The position numbers and the translations under genes were made by a program. From positions 1 through 6,386 of the forward strand of contig JAHJAQ010000074.1 of the NCBI GenBank assembly GCA_018813975.1: 6,386 nt of DNA, read 5' to 3'. This document shows, in pieces, positions 1-5,572 of the stretch; position 1 is the stretch's first letter; each line of letters opens with the position of its first letter. The stretch is from Microcaldota archaeon. Lineage in GTDB: Archaea > Iainarchaeota > Iainarchaeia > Iainarchaeales > JAGVWC01. A model generated the notes under the pieces. That model had not been told where the DNA came from. It searched no databases and worked only from the letters and a program-made list of their open reading frames with translations.

Positions 1-180
1 GCAACAGCGATTAAAGAAACTGATTCAATCGATTCAGCAGTGCTAAAAGAGTATTTAAAATCCATTAAAGATTATGAGGGCGCTTCCGGAAACCTTGAGT
101 TTGGTAGTACTGGTGGCGTACTGAAAAACCCTATTTTACAAATTGTCGAAGATGGTCAGCTAATCGCTTATCAAGAATAG
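1..180 (+). CDS. C-terminal end of a type 1 periplasmic (ABC transporter) substrate-binding protein, partial
   Basis: The window opens inside a reading frame that gives 59 residues before a TAG stop. The segment GNLEFGSTGGVLKNPILQIV followed by a D-G-Q-L-I-A-Y ending resembles the closing strands of the Leu/Ile/Val-binding (type 1 periplasmic binding protein) family, where a G-x-x-G-x-x-x-F-x-x-x-G turn is followed by a short strand and a V-x-x-G-x-x-V-x tail. Such proteins sit outside the membrane, bind amino acids or similar small solutes and deliver them to an ABC permease. The ligand-binding residues, signal peptide and transporter partners lie left of the window, so the substrate cannot be stated. 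The gene converges on fen with only 26 bases between stop codons. The family call rests on the C-terminal pattern alone; a receptor-like relative without transport function is possible. Confidence 0.6.
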   Translation, partial: ATAIKETDSIDSAVLKEYLKSIKDYEGASGNLEFGSTGGVLKNPILQIVEDGQLIAYQE

Positions 181-197
181 CTCCCTTGCTTTCGTCG

Positions 198-206
198 TAA
201 AAAAAG
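198..206 (-). terminator. Oligo-T terminator of fen
   Basis: On the minus strand the fen stop codon TAG is followed almost at once by CTTTTTTTA, a run of seven T. Archaeal RNA polymerase commonly stops at such T-runs without a hairpin. It also lies in the narrow gap between two convergent genes, where an efficient stop is expected. No stem is visible. Confidence 0.4.
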
Positions 207-1232
207 CTAAGTCCAGTTTCCCAATCTTGATTGTTCTCCTTTGTCTTGTGCTTTGATTTGGAGTTTTTGAATCACGTTATCAACGCGCGTTTCATTAAAA
301 TCATGTTTATCCACTAAAAAAGACTTTAATTTTTCGCTTTGAGGATTAGAAAAAGCAATTTCGTATTTTTCCGTGTGCTCGGGTTCTAAAAAAAGCTGTT
401 CTATTTCTTTAAAATCAAATTTCGGTTCAAAACCAGTTTCTCTTATAATTTCTTCAAAAGAATCATGCGATTTCACTAATTTGAGAGCAGTTTTCGGACC
501 AATTTTTGGAAATTTTTCATTAAAATCCGTTCCAACCAAAATAGAAAGCCACACGAGTTTTTTACGGTCAATTTCCAGTTCTTTTAGAATGGGCTCCAAT
601 TCTAATAGTTCTGGTGAAACATCAATGTACACGTTACGACCAGGCAGTTTTCGTTTGCCGGAAGAAGCAAAATTTCGCAAAACACGCGGACACCCAAATA
701 ACAAGGCATCAAAATCTTGTGAAACCAATGCAAACACATCTCCTTTTGCAGTCATAAAAGCGGCTTGAGATTCTCCTTCAGAAGGCGCTTGCACAACAGG
801 CAAACCCATTAAAGCAATCAATTCTTTGGCATCAGAAACCATTTCAGGGGTTAGCCTACTGGATTGGGCAGCAAATTTTTTGGCTATTTCCAAATCCCCT
901 TTTTTTTGAGCATCTTCAAATTTTTGTTTGGCTTTGGTTCGAATTTCATTTCGCGCTAAAATAGTTTCTCCTTTTAGTTTGTGGTGTTTTCCATCAAAAA
1001 CAAAAATCGGTTTAATGCCCGCCTCCAACCAGTTAGTGGTACGATATAATAGTCCGGTTAAATGAGAAGTAATTCTTCCCTTAGAATCTGTGAGAGGAGA
1101 ACCATCTGCTCCGCGAATATTACTCAAAAACTGGTACAAAATATTATGCGAATCCACGCTAATCTTTCGACCGTTCAAATCTGCAAAAGAAACCGGTTTT
1201 CGCGAAACTAATTCTCCGATCGGAGTACCCAT
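207..1232 (-). CDS. fen: Flap endonuclease 1 (FEN1/XPG family structure-specific nuclease)
   Basis: This enzyme cuts 5' flaps made during Okazaki fragment maturation and long-patch base excision repair, using two metal ions and the sliding clamp PCNA. From M1 of MGTPIGELV the protein has 341 residues, the usual archaeal length. The acidic active-site residues fall at D27, D80, E152, E154, D173, D175 and D236, the positions known from Pyrococcus FEN1. The N region is about 1-100, the flexible helical arch about 85-130, the I region about 130-240, and a helix-hairpin-helix with FPKIGPKTALKLV follows at about 241-253. An in-frame TTG eight codons upstream (1256) would give a longer protein. I chose the ATG at 1232 because family members begin Met-Gly and Gly2 lies close to the active site. 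The C-terminus QSRLGNWT is a PCNA-binding (PIP) motif with only one of the two usual aromatic residues. The gene is divergent from the protease. Confidence 0.95.
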   Translation of the reverse strand: MGTPIGELVSRKPVSFADLNGRKISVDSHNILYQFLSNIRGADGSPLTDSKGRITSHLTGLLYRTTNWLEAGIKPIFVFDGKHHKLKGETILARNEIRTKAKQKFEDAQKKGDLEIAKKFAAQSSRLTPEMVSDAKELIALMGLPVVQAPSEGESQAAFMTAKGDVFALVSQDFDALLFGCPRVLRNFASSGKRKLPGRNVYIDVSPELLELEPILKELEIDRKKLVWLSILVGTDFNEKFPKIGPKTALKLVKSHDSFEEIIRETGFEPKFDFKEIEQLFLEPEHTEKYEIAFSNPQSEKLKSFLVDKHDFNETRVDNVIQKLQIKAQDKGEQSRLGNWT

Positions 1233-1262
1233 TGTAATCGTCCATAATAGAGTCAAAAATTG

Positions 1263-1271
1263 CTTTTAATT
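1263..1271 (-). promoter_or_regulatory. Possible TATA box of fen
   Basis: On the minus strand AATTAAAAG is centred about 35 bases ahead of the fen ATG. This would place transcription start about ten bases before the start codon. No Shine-Dalgarno sequence is present, which fits a very short leader. The region is AT-rich, so such a match is cheap. Confidence 0.3.
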
Positions 1272-1317
1272 CTTTCCAATCCCATTCCTTGTTTTTTTCC
1301 ATTCCAAAACCCAAACC

Positions 1318-1325
1318 ATAAAAAA
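1318..1325 (+). promoter_or_regulatory. Possible TATA box of the M50 protease gene, leaderless transcript
   Basis: ATAAAAAA lies 22-29 bases before the ATG at 1347, the usual distance from an archaeal TATA box to the transcription start. This suggests a leaderless mRNA, in agreement with the lack of any GGAGG-like sequence before this start. It also argues against the longer ATG start at 1260, because the box would then lie inside the coding region. Confidence 0.4.
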
Positions 1326-1346
1326 CCATGCAAAACCAATACTAGT

Positions 1347-2864
1347 ATGCCTGTTTCTAAAAAAGCATCCAAGCGAATTACCCCCAGAGATTATTGGGCC
1401 CTATTATTCGGCCTTTTACTACTCGTTTTTTTAGGCCAAGGAATGGCCTCTCAAGTAGAGCTATCTCATATTCTAGCAGGCATTCTGGGAATCCTATTAG
1501 TAAGTACTTTTTTGATTCGAAAGTTTTCTCCCGATAGCAAGACATGGTATATTTTTTCCATGTGGGAAACCAATCGCTTTAACCGTTACTTTGATTGTTT
1601 TAAAGATTCCAAATGGCTGGAATGGATGGCAGAAATCGGAGCTGTTTTAGGCTTTGGAGCTATTGCAGTGGATTATTTTTGGGGAAGAAAACTCAACAGC
1701 CAATGGAAACGATGGTTATTATTCATTATTACTATTGTAGTATTAGGAGGATTGTTTGGATTTTTCCTTGGAAACAATTTAACAAACAATCCATTAGTAA
1801 CCGGTCCGCTGATTGCGTACCAATTCTTTTTTGGATTATTTGGATTTTCTGGATTTATTTTATTAGCGTTATTCTTTCAAGGCATTGATGGCATTGAAAA
1901 AATATTGGCGGGCAAACAAGCCTGTCCTGGAATCGCGCCCATTATTCCCGGGGTTCAAACACCAAACGTTCCAATCTTTGTTCCAATCGAAGCATGGATT
2001 TCATTAATTGCCATACTATTTATTCATGAAGGTGCCCATGGATTTTTGGCCAGAAGGCACAAGCTCAAAATAAAAGGATCCGGTTTATTAGTAGCGGGAT
2101 TTTTGCCAATCGGTGCTTTTGTCAAACCAGACGAAAAAAAAATGGAAAAAATGGAAAAGAAAAAACAAATTCACATTTTAAGTGCCGGTCCAACCGCTAA
2201 CTTGTTTTCTTTTTTTGTTATTGGGATATTATCCTTATTGGTAATGCAGTTTGTGGTAAGCCCGTTAGTAAGCCCGGCTTTCACTGAAATACAAGAAAAC
2301 AGTTCTATTGGCGTAAAAATTTCTGATGTGGATCAAAACTTTACGGTGTGCGGCGAGTTTTTTGAATCTCCCGCATACGGACAAATAGATGCGAACACGA
2401 ATTTGTTAGCAGTAAATGACCAAAACGTTTCAAACCTAGCGGCTACCCTGCAACTATTAACGGTTGAAAACCAGGGAAAACCCAAAACACTATTATTAGA
2501 AAAAGACGGAATCGTTTTTGAAAAAACACTATCGCCAAATGCGTTGGGCAGGATTGGAATTCACGTGGAAGCCATTCCCAATCCAGATTACACGCCACCC
2601 CAAGACCTTGTATTATTCGCGCAACTATTCCAAATCATTAGCAGCATTGTATTCTGGTTTGTAGTATTATCCTTGCTGGTGGCGATTGCCAACTTTTTGC
2701 CCGTAAACCCATTGGATGGCGGAAAAATCGCCCAATACATGATTACTCCTTATCTGGGCTTTTTGCACATGAGTGAAAAAGAAACAGAAAAATTAGTAGG
2801 CAGGATTTTCATTTGGATATTATTACCACTCATTATCGCGAATGTACTGCCCATTGGGTTATAA
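1347..2864 (+). CDS. Site-2-protease family (M50) intramembrane zinc metalloprotease with PDZ-like domain
   Basis: The protein has 505 residues from MPVSKKASK. An ATG 29 codons upstream (1260) is open, but its extra segment is Pro/Asn/Lys-rich and unlike a family N-terminus, and the TATA-like box falls inside it. About nine hydrophobic segments are visible. The zinc site is HEGAH at 227-231, at the end of a hydrophobic helix, with the third ligand D457 in a second conserved motif, LPVNPLDGG, inside a late helix. A conserved AGPTANL segment follows a lysine-rich cytoplasmic loop after the first motif. A soluble region at about 310-415 holds the SPAYGQIDANTNLLAVNDQN pattern of a PDZ domain, which in this family gates or recruits substrate. 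Family members cleave membrane-anchored proteins within the bilayer, often regulators; the substrate here is unknown. Two or more extra N-terminal helices precede the core. Fairly certain on family, open on role. Confidence 0.9.
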   Translation: MPVSKKASKRITPRDYWALLFGLLLLVFLGQGMASQVELSHILAGILGILLVSTFLIRKFSPDSKTWYIFSMWETNRFNRYFDCFKDSKWLEWMAEIGAVLGFGAIAVDYFWGRKLNSQWKRWLLFIITIVVLGGLFGFFLGNNLTNNPLVTGPLIAYQFFFGLFGFSGFILLALFFQGIDGIEKILAGKQACPGIAPIIPGVQTPNVPIFVPIEAWISLIAILFIHEGAHGFLARRHKLKIKGSGLLVAGFLPIGAFVKPDEKKMEKMEKKKQIHILSAGPTANLFSFFVIGILSLLVMQFVVSPLVSPAFTEIQENSSIGVKISDVDQNFTVCGEFFESPAYGQIDANTNLLAVNDQNVSNLAATLQLLTVENQGKPKTLLLEKDGIVFEKTLSPNALGRIGIHVEAIPNPDYTPPQDLVLFAQLFQIISSIVFWFVVLSLLVAIANFLPVNPLDGGKIAQYMITPYLGFLHMSEKETEKLVGRIFIWILLPLIIANVLPIGL

Positions 2865-2866
2865 AA
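2859..2866 (+). promoter_or_regulatory. TATA box of the SET-domain remnant
   Basis: TTATAAAA overlaps the stop codon of the protease gene and lies 25-32 bases ahead of the ATG at 2891, the spacing expected for a leaderless archaeal transcript. If real, the promoter of the damaged SET gene is intact. The same bases could also simply be part of the weak hairpin at 2863-2881. Confidence 0.35.
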
Positions 2867-2882
2867 GAATAATCTTCTTTTT
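2863..2882 (+). terminator. Possible terminator after the M50 protease gene
   Basis: AAAAGAA pairs with TTCTTTT across a five-base TAATC loop, and the right arm ends in a run of five T. It starts in the stop codon of the protease. The stem is AT-rich and weak, so the T-run is the more convincing part. Confidence 0.3.
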
Positions 2883-2890
2883 GAAAGTGC

Positions 2891-3140
2891 ATGGCAAAGT
2901 TCATGGTGAAAAAATCCGCTCTTGGAAAAGGAATTTTTGCTGACAAGGATTTTGAAAAAGGAGAAACTATTTGTTTTTTATTGTCAGTGTGGCCACAAGG
3001 ATTGTCGAAAAAAAGTAATTGATTTTTTTGCCTTGCCCCCAAAAGTACAAGAAAAGTATTTGAAACTAGGTGCCGTACCGGATTTTATCAAAAAAAAAAA
3101 AGCAGAAAAAAAACATGTCTTGTCGGGCTATCGAAGATAG
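2891..3140 (+). pseudogene. SET-domain protein remnant: core deleted and frame broken
   Basis: Two pieces in different frames together resemble the two ends of a small SET-domain protein (protein-lysine methyltransferase fold). The first, from ATG 2891, reads MAKFMVKKSALGKGIFADKD then FEKGETI, the usual opening strands with the GxGIFA motif; it continues to a TGA at 3020-3022. The second frame carries CQCGHKDCR from 2982, a post-SET cysteine cluster, then a helical tail ending in KYLKLGAVPDFI and a TAG at 3138-3140. Reading one T fewer in the T6 run 2974-2979 joins them into 82 residues. Even then the middle of the domain is absent, including the NHxCxPN cofactor motif and the catalytic tyrosine region, so it cannot be an active methyltransferase. 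The second frame could be translated alone from TTG 2922 as a 72-residue product. A sequencing or assembly error could explain the frameshift but not easily the missing core. Confidence 0.65.
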
Positions 3141-3226
3141 CCCTTGCAACTCGGTGCTCCCGGTCGAAACCGGGAAAAAAGAAAAAGAAAGGGGAAAAAT
3201 TCCCCAAGACCTTTTTTTCGAAAAGG
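3125..3226. repeat. Cluster of four consecutive hairpins
   Basis: Four inverted repeats follow one another in about 100 bases. GGGCTATC/GATAGCCC (3125-3143) has a 3-base loop and a perfect 8-bp stem. CCCGGT/ACCGGG (3159-3174) has a 4-base loop, which reads TTCG on the minus strand. GGGGAA/TTCCCC (3191-3205) has an AAA loop. CCTTTT/AAAAGG (3210-3226) has a 5-base loop. The first two are GC-rich against an AT-rich background. The stop codon of the SET remnant lies inside the right arm of the first, so that frame's last residues come from the hairpin. The block could be a compound terminator between convergent units, a structured RNA, or a palindromic dispersed repeat. There is no tRNA here, because no acceptor, D or anticodon stems can be drawn. 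Confidence 0.6.
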
Positions 3227-3241
3227 CCCAAAACTCTATTT

Positions 3242-3275
3242 AACGATTTTTTTTATGGCCGTAAAAAAAACCGTT
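3242..3275. terminator. Bidirectional terminator hairpin between the SET remnant and ftsZ
   Basis: AACGATTTTTTTTA pairs with TAAAAAAAACCGTT around a TGGCCG loop, with 13 of 14 positions complementary. Each strand therefore carries a run of eight T within the structure. It starts 21 bases beyond the ftsZ stop on the minus strand and 101 bases beyond the remnant's stop on the plus strand, where a two-way stop between convergent units is expected. Confidence 0.55.
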
Positions 3276-3296
3276 TGTAGGAGGTGCTTTTTAGTC

Positions 3297-4370
3297 CTAA
3301 ATGTAACCCAGTCTTAGTTCTCCTCTTTGAGGAACTTTTTGGGATTGGTGGGTTACCGAACCATCACCATGAATGTACGGAGAATTTACCCCGGTAAAAA
3401 TGGTAATAACTTCGATTTTGTTTTCAAAGGTAGGGTCTACTCGTGCACCCCAAATAACACTTGCTTTTGGGTCTACTCGTTCGGTAAGCATTTCGCCGAT
3501 TGCATTTGCTTCTCCAAGGGTTAGTTCTGCTCCCCCGGTAATGTGAATCAAACAGCCATTGGCACCGCCAATATCCACATCCAATAAGGCGTTATTCAAA
3601 GTGTCTTCTACAACCTCGTTAACCTTGTCAACTGATTTGCTTTCTCCAACCGCGATAACAGAAAGACCTTTGCTGCTCATAATGGATCGAACATCCGCGT
3701 AATCAAGATTGATTAGGGATGGTTGGGTAATGGTTTCTGTAATGCCGCGAACGGTTCTAGCAACAACTTCATCTGCAACTTTGAAAGCGTCTTGCATGGG
3801 AAGATTTGGAACCAATTCTACTAATCGATTGTTGTCAATAACAACCACGGTATCGGTTACTTTGCGCAAGACATTAATGCCATCCTCTGCTTTTAGGATT
3901 CGCGCTCTTTCCAAAGCGAAAGGATAGGTTACCATGGCAATTACAATAGCACCTTGGTCTTTGGCAATTTCCGCAATAATTGGCGCGGCTCCTGTTCCGG
4001 TTCCGCCACCCATTCCTGCTGACAAGAACAACATATCAACTCCGGAAAGAACCTCTTCTAGTGCTCCGCGAGAAACTTCTGCTGCTTTGGCACCCATTTC
4101 AGGATAGCCGCCAGCCCCCAAACCACGAGTAACACTTTTTCCAATCAAAATCTTGGTTAATTCATCATTAATAATTGCCAAATGTTGTTTATCAGTATTA
4201 ACCGCTACTAACTGGCTTCCAGGCGCACCCATATTGGCCAAGCGATTAACCGTATTACAGCCTGCTCCACCAACACCAACAACCATAATTTTGGGGGTGC
4301 CAAAATCGTCTAGCTTTTCTTCTACTCGAGCATTGGATTTGTCCACTGCACTTTCCACTAATGTTTTCAT
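3297..4370 (-). CDS. ftsZ2: Cell division protein FtsZ, FtsZ2-like archaeal clade
   Basis: FtsZ is a tubulin-like GTPase that polymerises into the division ring in the cytoplasm under the membrane. The protein has 357 residues from [12 protein letters not shown] longer ATG start at 4436 is open, but the ATG at 4370 has GTAGGAGGAGG seven bases ahead of it, which decides the start. The nucleotide-binding loops are GGAGCNT at 34-40 and the tubulin signature GGGTGTG at 121-127. The T7 catalytic loop NLDYAD at 221-226 completes the GTPase site of the neighbouring subunit, so the enzyme should be active. NTDKQHL, DNNRL and [15 protein letters not shown] match what I recall of haloarchaeal FtsZ2 better than FtsZ1, though recall cannot settle the clade. 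The C-terminal tail after the globular part is short, about 25 residues, ending [10 protein letters not shown], which may be a partner-binding peptide. No other division gene is nearby. Confidence 0.93.
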   Translation of the reverse strand: MKTLVESAVDKSNARVEEKLDDFGTPKIMVVGVGGAGCNTVNRLANMGAPGSQLVAVNTDKQHLAIINDELTKILIGKSVTRGLGAGGYPEMGAKAAEVSRGALEEVLSGVDMLFLSAGMGGGTGTGAAPIIAEIAKDQGAIVIAMVTYPFALERARILKAEDGINVLRKVTDTVVVIDNNRLVELVPNLPMQDAFKVADEVVARTVRGITETITQPSLINLDYADVRSIMSSKGLSVIAVGESKSVDKVNEVVEDTLNNALLDVDIGGANGCLIHITGGAELTLGEANAIGEMLTERVDPKASVIWGARVDPTFENKIEVITIFTGVNSPYIHGDGSVTHQSQKVPQRGELRLGYI

Positions 4371-4377
4371 GCGTTTT

Positions 4378-4388
4378 CCTCCTCCTAC
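4378..4388 (-). promoter_or_regulatory. Strong Shine-Dalgarno site of ftsZ
   Basis: On the minus strand GTAGGAGGAGG ends seven bases before the ATG at 4370. It fixes the ftsZ start and rules out the upstream in-frame ATG at 4436. Directly upstream lies an A/T palindrome (eight A then seven T on the plus strand, 4389-4403) that could fold next to the site and affect its access. Confidence 0.8.
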
Positions 4389-4429
4389 AAAAAAAATTTT
4401 TTTACTAAAGGCTCTAATTGCTTTTAATC

Positions 4430-4451
4430 GCACCAAAAATGCACCAAAAAC
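4430..4451. repeat. Tandem 11-bp repeat in the ftsZ leader
   Basis: GCACCAAAAAT (4430-4440) is followed immediately by GCACCAAAAAC (4441-4451), matching at ten of eleven positions. It lies just downstream of the transcription start predicted from the TATA box at 4480-4485, so it could be a protein-binding operator or part of the leader RNA. The role is inferred from position only. Confidence 0.5.
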
Positions 4452-4479
4452 AATTCTGTTAGTATTACACTCAATCTCC

Positions 4480-4485
4480 TATAAA
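4480..4485 (-). promoter_or_regulatory. TATA box of ftsZ
   Basis: On the minus strand the context CGTATTTATAGG contains TTTATA, a good match to the archaeal TATA element. A start about 25 bases downstream falls near 4455, giving a leader of roughly 85 bases before the ATG. A second, weaker candidate, ATTAAAAG (4421-4428 on the minus strand), would give a leader of about 30 bases. Confidence 0.5.
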
Positions 4486-4684
4486 TACGTTTTGAATTAT
4501 GTATAGAGGAAAATTAACGTTTCTTTTCAAAAAAGAAGAATGTTAACGCCTTTGTTTATTAACAAAAAGCAAAAAAAGTAAACAAAGCGTAATACGGGTT
4601 TCTTTTAGGTTTTAGGTCGTTATAATAAAACAAAATCGATAAAAAAACGATTTTTCAAAAAATTTTTGGGCTTTTGTTAACCAA

Positions 4685-4694
4685 TTTATTTAAA
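4685..4694 (+). promoter_or_regulatory. TATA box of the nitrilase-like gene, leaderless transcript
   Basis: TTTATTTAAA lies 25-34 bases before the ATG at 4719. A start of transcription within a few bases of the ATG follows from the normal archaeal spacing. No Shine-Dalgarno sequence precedes the ATG, which agrees with leaderless initiation. Confidence 0.5.
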
Positions 4695-4718
4695 TTCTTC
4701 TTTTGACCAGTAATAATT

Positions 4719-5483
4719 ATGCTTTGGCTTGAACGCGATAATATCTTATTTGCACTAGTTGATACGCGACCAACTGATTTTAAGGGCATGAACCAAATGG
4801 TTAGAACAGCCCTTCGAGATGCGAGTAAAAGACCGCTTATTATTGTTTTTCCAGAATTAGTATTTGGCGGTCAAGCTGTTGAACGAAACGCAACAGAAGA
4901 GTGGATCAAAAAAGTTTATCCTCAACTAGAAAAACATGGTAATGCGCATATCTTTTTTTCAGTTTTGGAAAATCTTGCACCCATAAACAAAAGAGTTTCA
5001 CCACAAAATACAGGGTACCTTATTGGACCGAGATTGCGTAATAAAAAAAATAAAAGGCACATGTATTGGAAACGATATGTTAAGATTGGTGACACGGTTA
5101 GTAGTGGATTAAAGAGAAGAATATTAAGACTCAAAAAAGTTCGTAATGAAAGATTTGCACATGGTTTCAAACGAGTTCCACAGTATGTTTTTCCCAGTAC
5201 AATTATTAATGGGAAAAGAGTTGAATTGCGCGTGTGCAGTGACAGTGGTTTACCGAGTTATCGAAAGTCAGAGGTTATTGTTATTCCTGCAAGAGGACTC
5301 GAAGTTAGCTCACGCAGTGAAACACTTAATGCACTTACCCAAAATGGATTTGCCATAGTGCATGATATTCGATGGCCCGAAAAACCAAAAACCACTATCC
5401 TTAAAAAAAATCAAAAAGTAGAGGTAAAACCTTCTAAAACTCCACCACACTCAAAACCAAAACAAGGCCCCTGGAGAAGATAA
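4719..5483 (+). CDS. Divergent nitrilase-superfamily (carbon-nitrogen hydrolase) protein
   Basis: The protein has 254 residues. I do not recognise a named gene, but the order of motifs fits the nitrilase fold. IIVFPELVFGG at 41-51 supplies a candidate catalytic Glu (E46). YWKRYVKIGD at 116-125 resembles the strand carrying the catalytic Lys (K122, or K118). ELRVCSDSGLP at 169-179, followed by SEVIVIPARG at 184-193, resembles the nucleophile elbow with C173 and the strand after it. Family members hydrolyse nitriles, amides or carbamoyl groups through this Glu-Lys-Cys triad. The segment between Lys and Cys (about 126-160) is very basic and unlike the usual ExxxFxPG stretch, so the substrate is unknown and activity uncertain. 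The tail from about 221 is rich in Lys and Pro and probably disordered, perhaps binding nucleic acid. No signal peptide or membrane helix is visible, so it should be cytoplasmic. It appears to be a single-gene unit. Confidence 0.55.
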   Translation: MLWLERDNILFALVDTRPTDFKGMNQMVRTALRDASKRPLIIVFPELVFGGQAVERNATEEWIKKVYPQLEKHGNAHIFFSVLENLAPINKRVSPQNTGYLIGPRLRNKKNKRHMYWKRYVKIGDTVSSGLKRRILRLKKVRNERFAHGFKRVPQYVFPSTIINGKRVELRVCSDSGLPSYRKSEVIVIPARGLEVSSRSETLNALTQNGFAIVHDIRWPEKPKTTILKKNQKVEVKPSKTPPHSKPKQGPWRR

Positions 5484-5522
5484 AAAAAAATCAACAGTTG
5501 TCGAAAAACCAGGAAAATGATC

Positions 5523-5532
5523 TTTTTTTAAA
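5523..5532 (+). promoter_or_regulatory. T-run and TATA box ahead of the small membrane protein gene
   Basis: Seven T (5523-5529) run into AAA, giving TTTAAA at 5527-5532. The TATA spacing puts transcription start near 5555, leaving a leader of about 18 bases that contains GGAG ahead of the ATG at 5573. The T-run is also the first good stop signal after the nitrilase-like gene, so both roles may share these bases. Confidence 0.4.
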
Positions 5533-5572
5533 TTGAAAACAAGGGGTTCTGTAATTGAAAGGAGAAAAAAAC

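Larger units (their letters stand above)
4371..4718. other. Divergent intergenic region between ftsZ and the nitrilase-like gene
   Basis: This 348-bp stretch contains no credible gene. Besides the sites listed separately it holds several AT-rich inverted repeats: CGCCTTTGTTTA (4547-4558) with TAAACAAAGCG (4579-4589), pairing over 11 bp with one bulged base; a competing small hairpin TTTGTT/AACAAA (4551-4566); AAAATCG/CGATTTT (4632-4654) around a nine-base A-rich loop; and an imperfect TTAACG...GTTAA pair (about 4513-4546). A direct repeat TTTTAGGTTTTAGG sits at 4604-4617. These lie between the two predicted promoters, so they would act as DNA sites rather than as leader RNA. Confidence 0.5.

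Noticed and set aside
373..768. Open plus-strand frame of 131 codons
   Set aside because: It lies wholly antisense to fen, which has every family residue in place; the translated product resembles nothing and is rich in Ser and Lys as expected of a mirror frame.
1232..1256. Longer fen start (TTG at 1256)
   Set aside because: It adds eight residues before Met-Gly; the family starts at Met-Gly and Gly2 is functionally important.
1258..1270. AATTGCTTTTAAT, also present at 4416-4428, upstream of both fen and ftsZ in the same orientation
   Set aside because: A shared 13-mer of AT-rich sequence in a 6.4-kb AT-rich window is near chance expectation, and the distances to the two starts differ. It might still be a TATA-type element at fen.
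1260..1346. Longer start of the M50 protease (ATG at 1260)
   Set aside because: The added segment covers the TATA-like box, is unlike a family N-terminus, and begins only 28 bases from the fen start.
2833..3042. Minus-strand frame of 69 codons
   Set aside because: It is antisense to the end of the protease and to the SET remnant, with no recognisable motif or start signal.
3125..3180. tRNA-like segment (hairpin with TCGAAA loop near an apparent GCA triplet)
   Set aside because: The loop does not match the GTTCRANY T-loop, and no anticodon, D or acceptor stems can be formed around it on either strand.
3279..3306. GGAGGTG-like ribosome site on the plus strand with an ATG at 3301
   Set aside because: The ATG is followed directly by TAA, and the segment is the end of ftsZ on the other strand.
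4153..4506. Plus-strand frame of 117 codons
   Set aside because: It is antisense to the ftsZ N-terminus and leader; no family match or start signal is visible.
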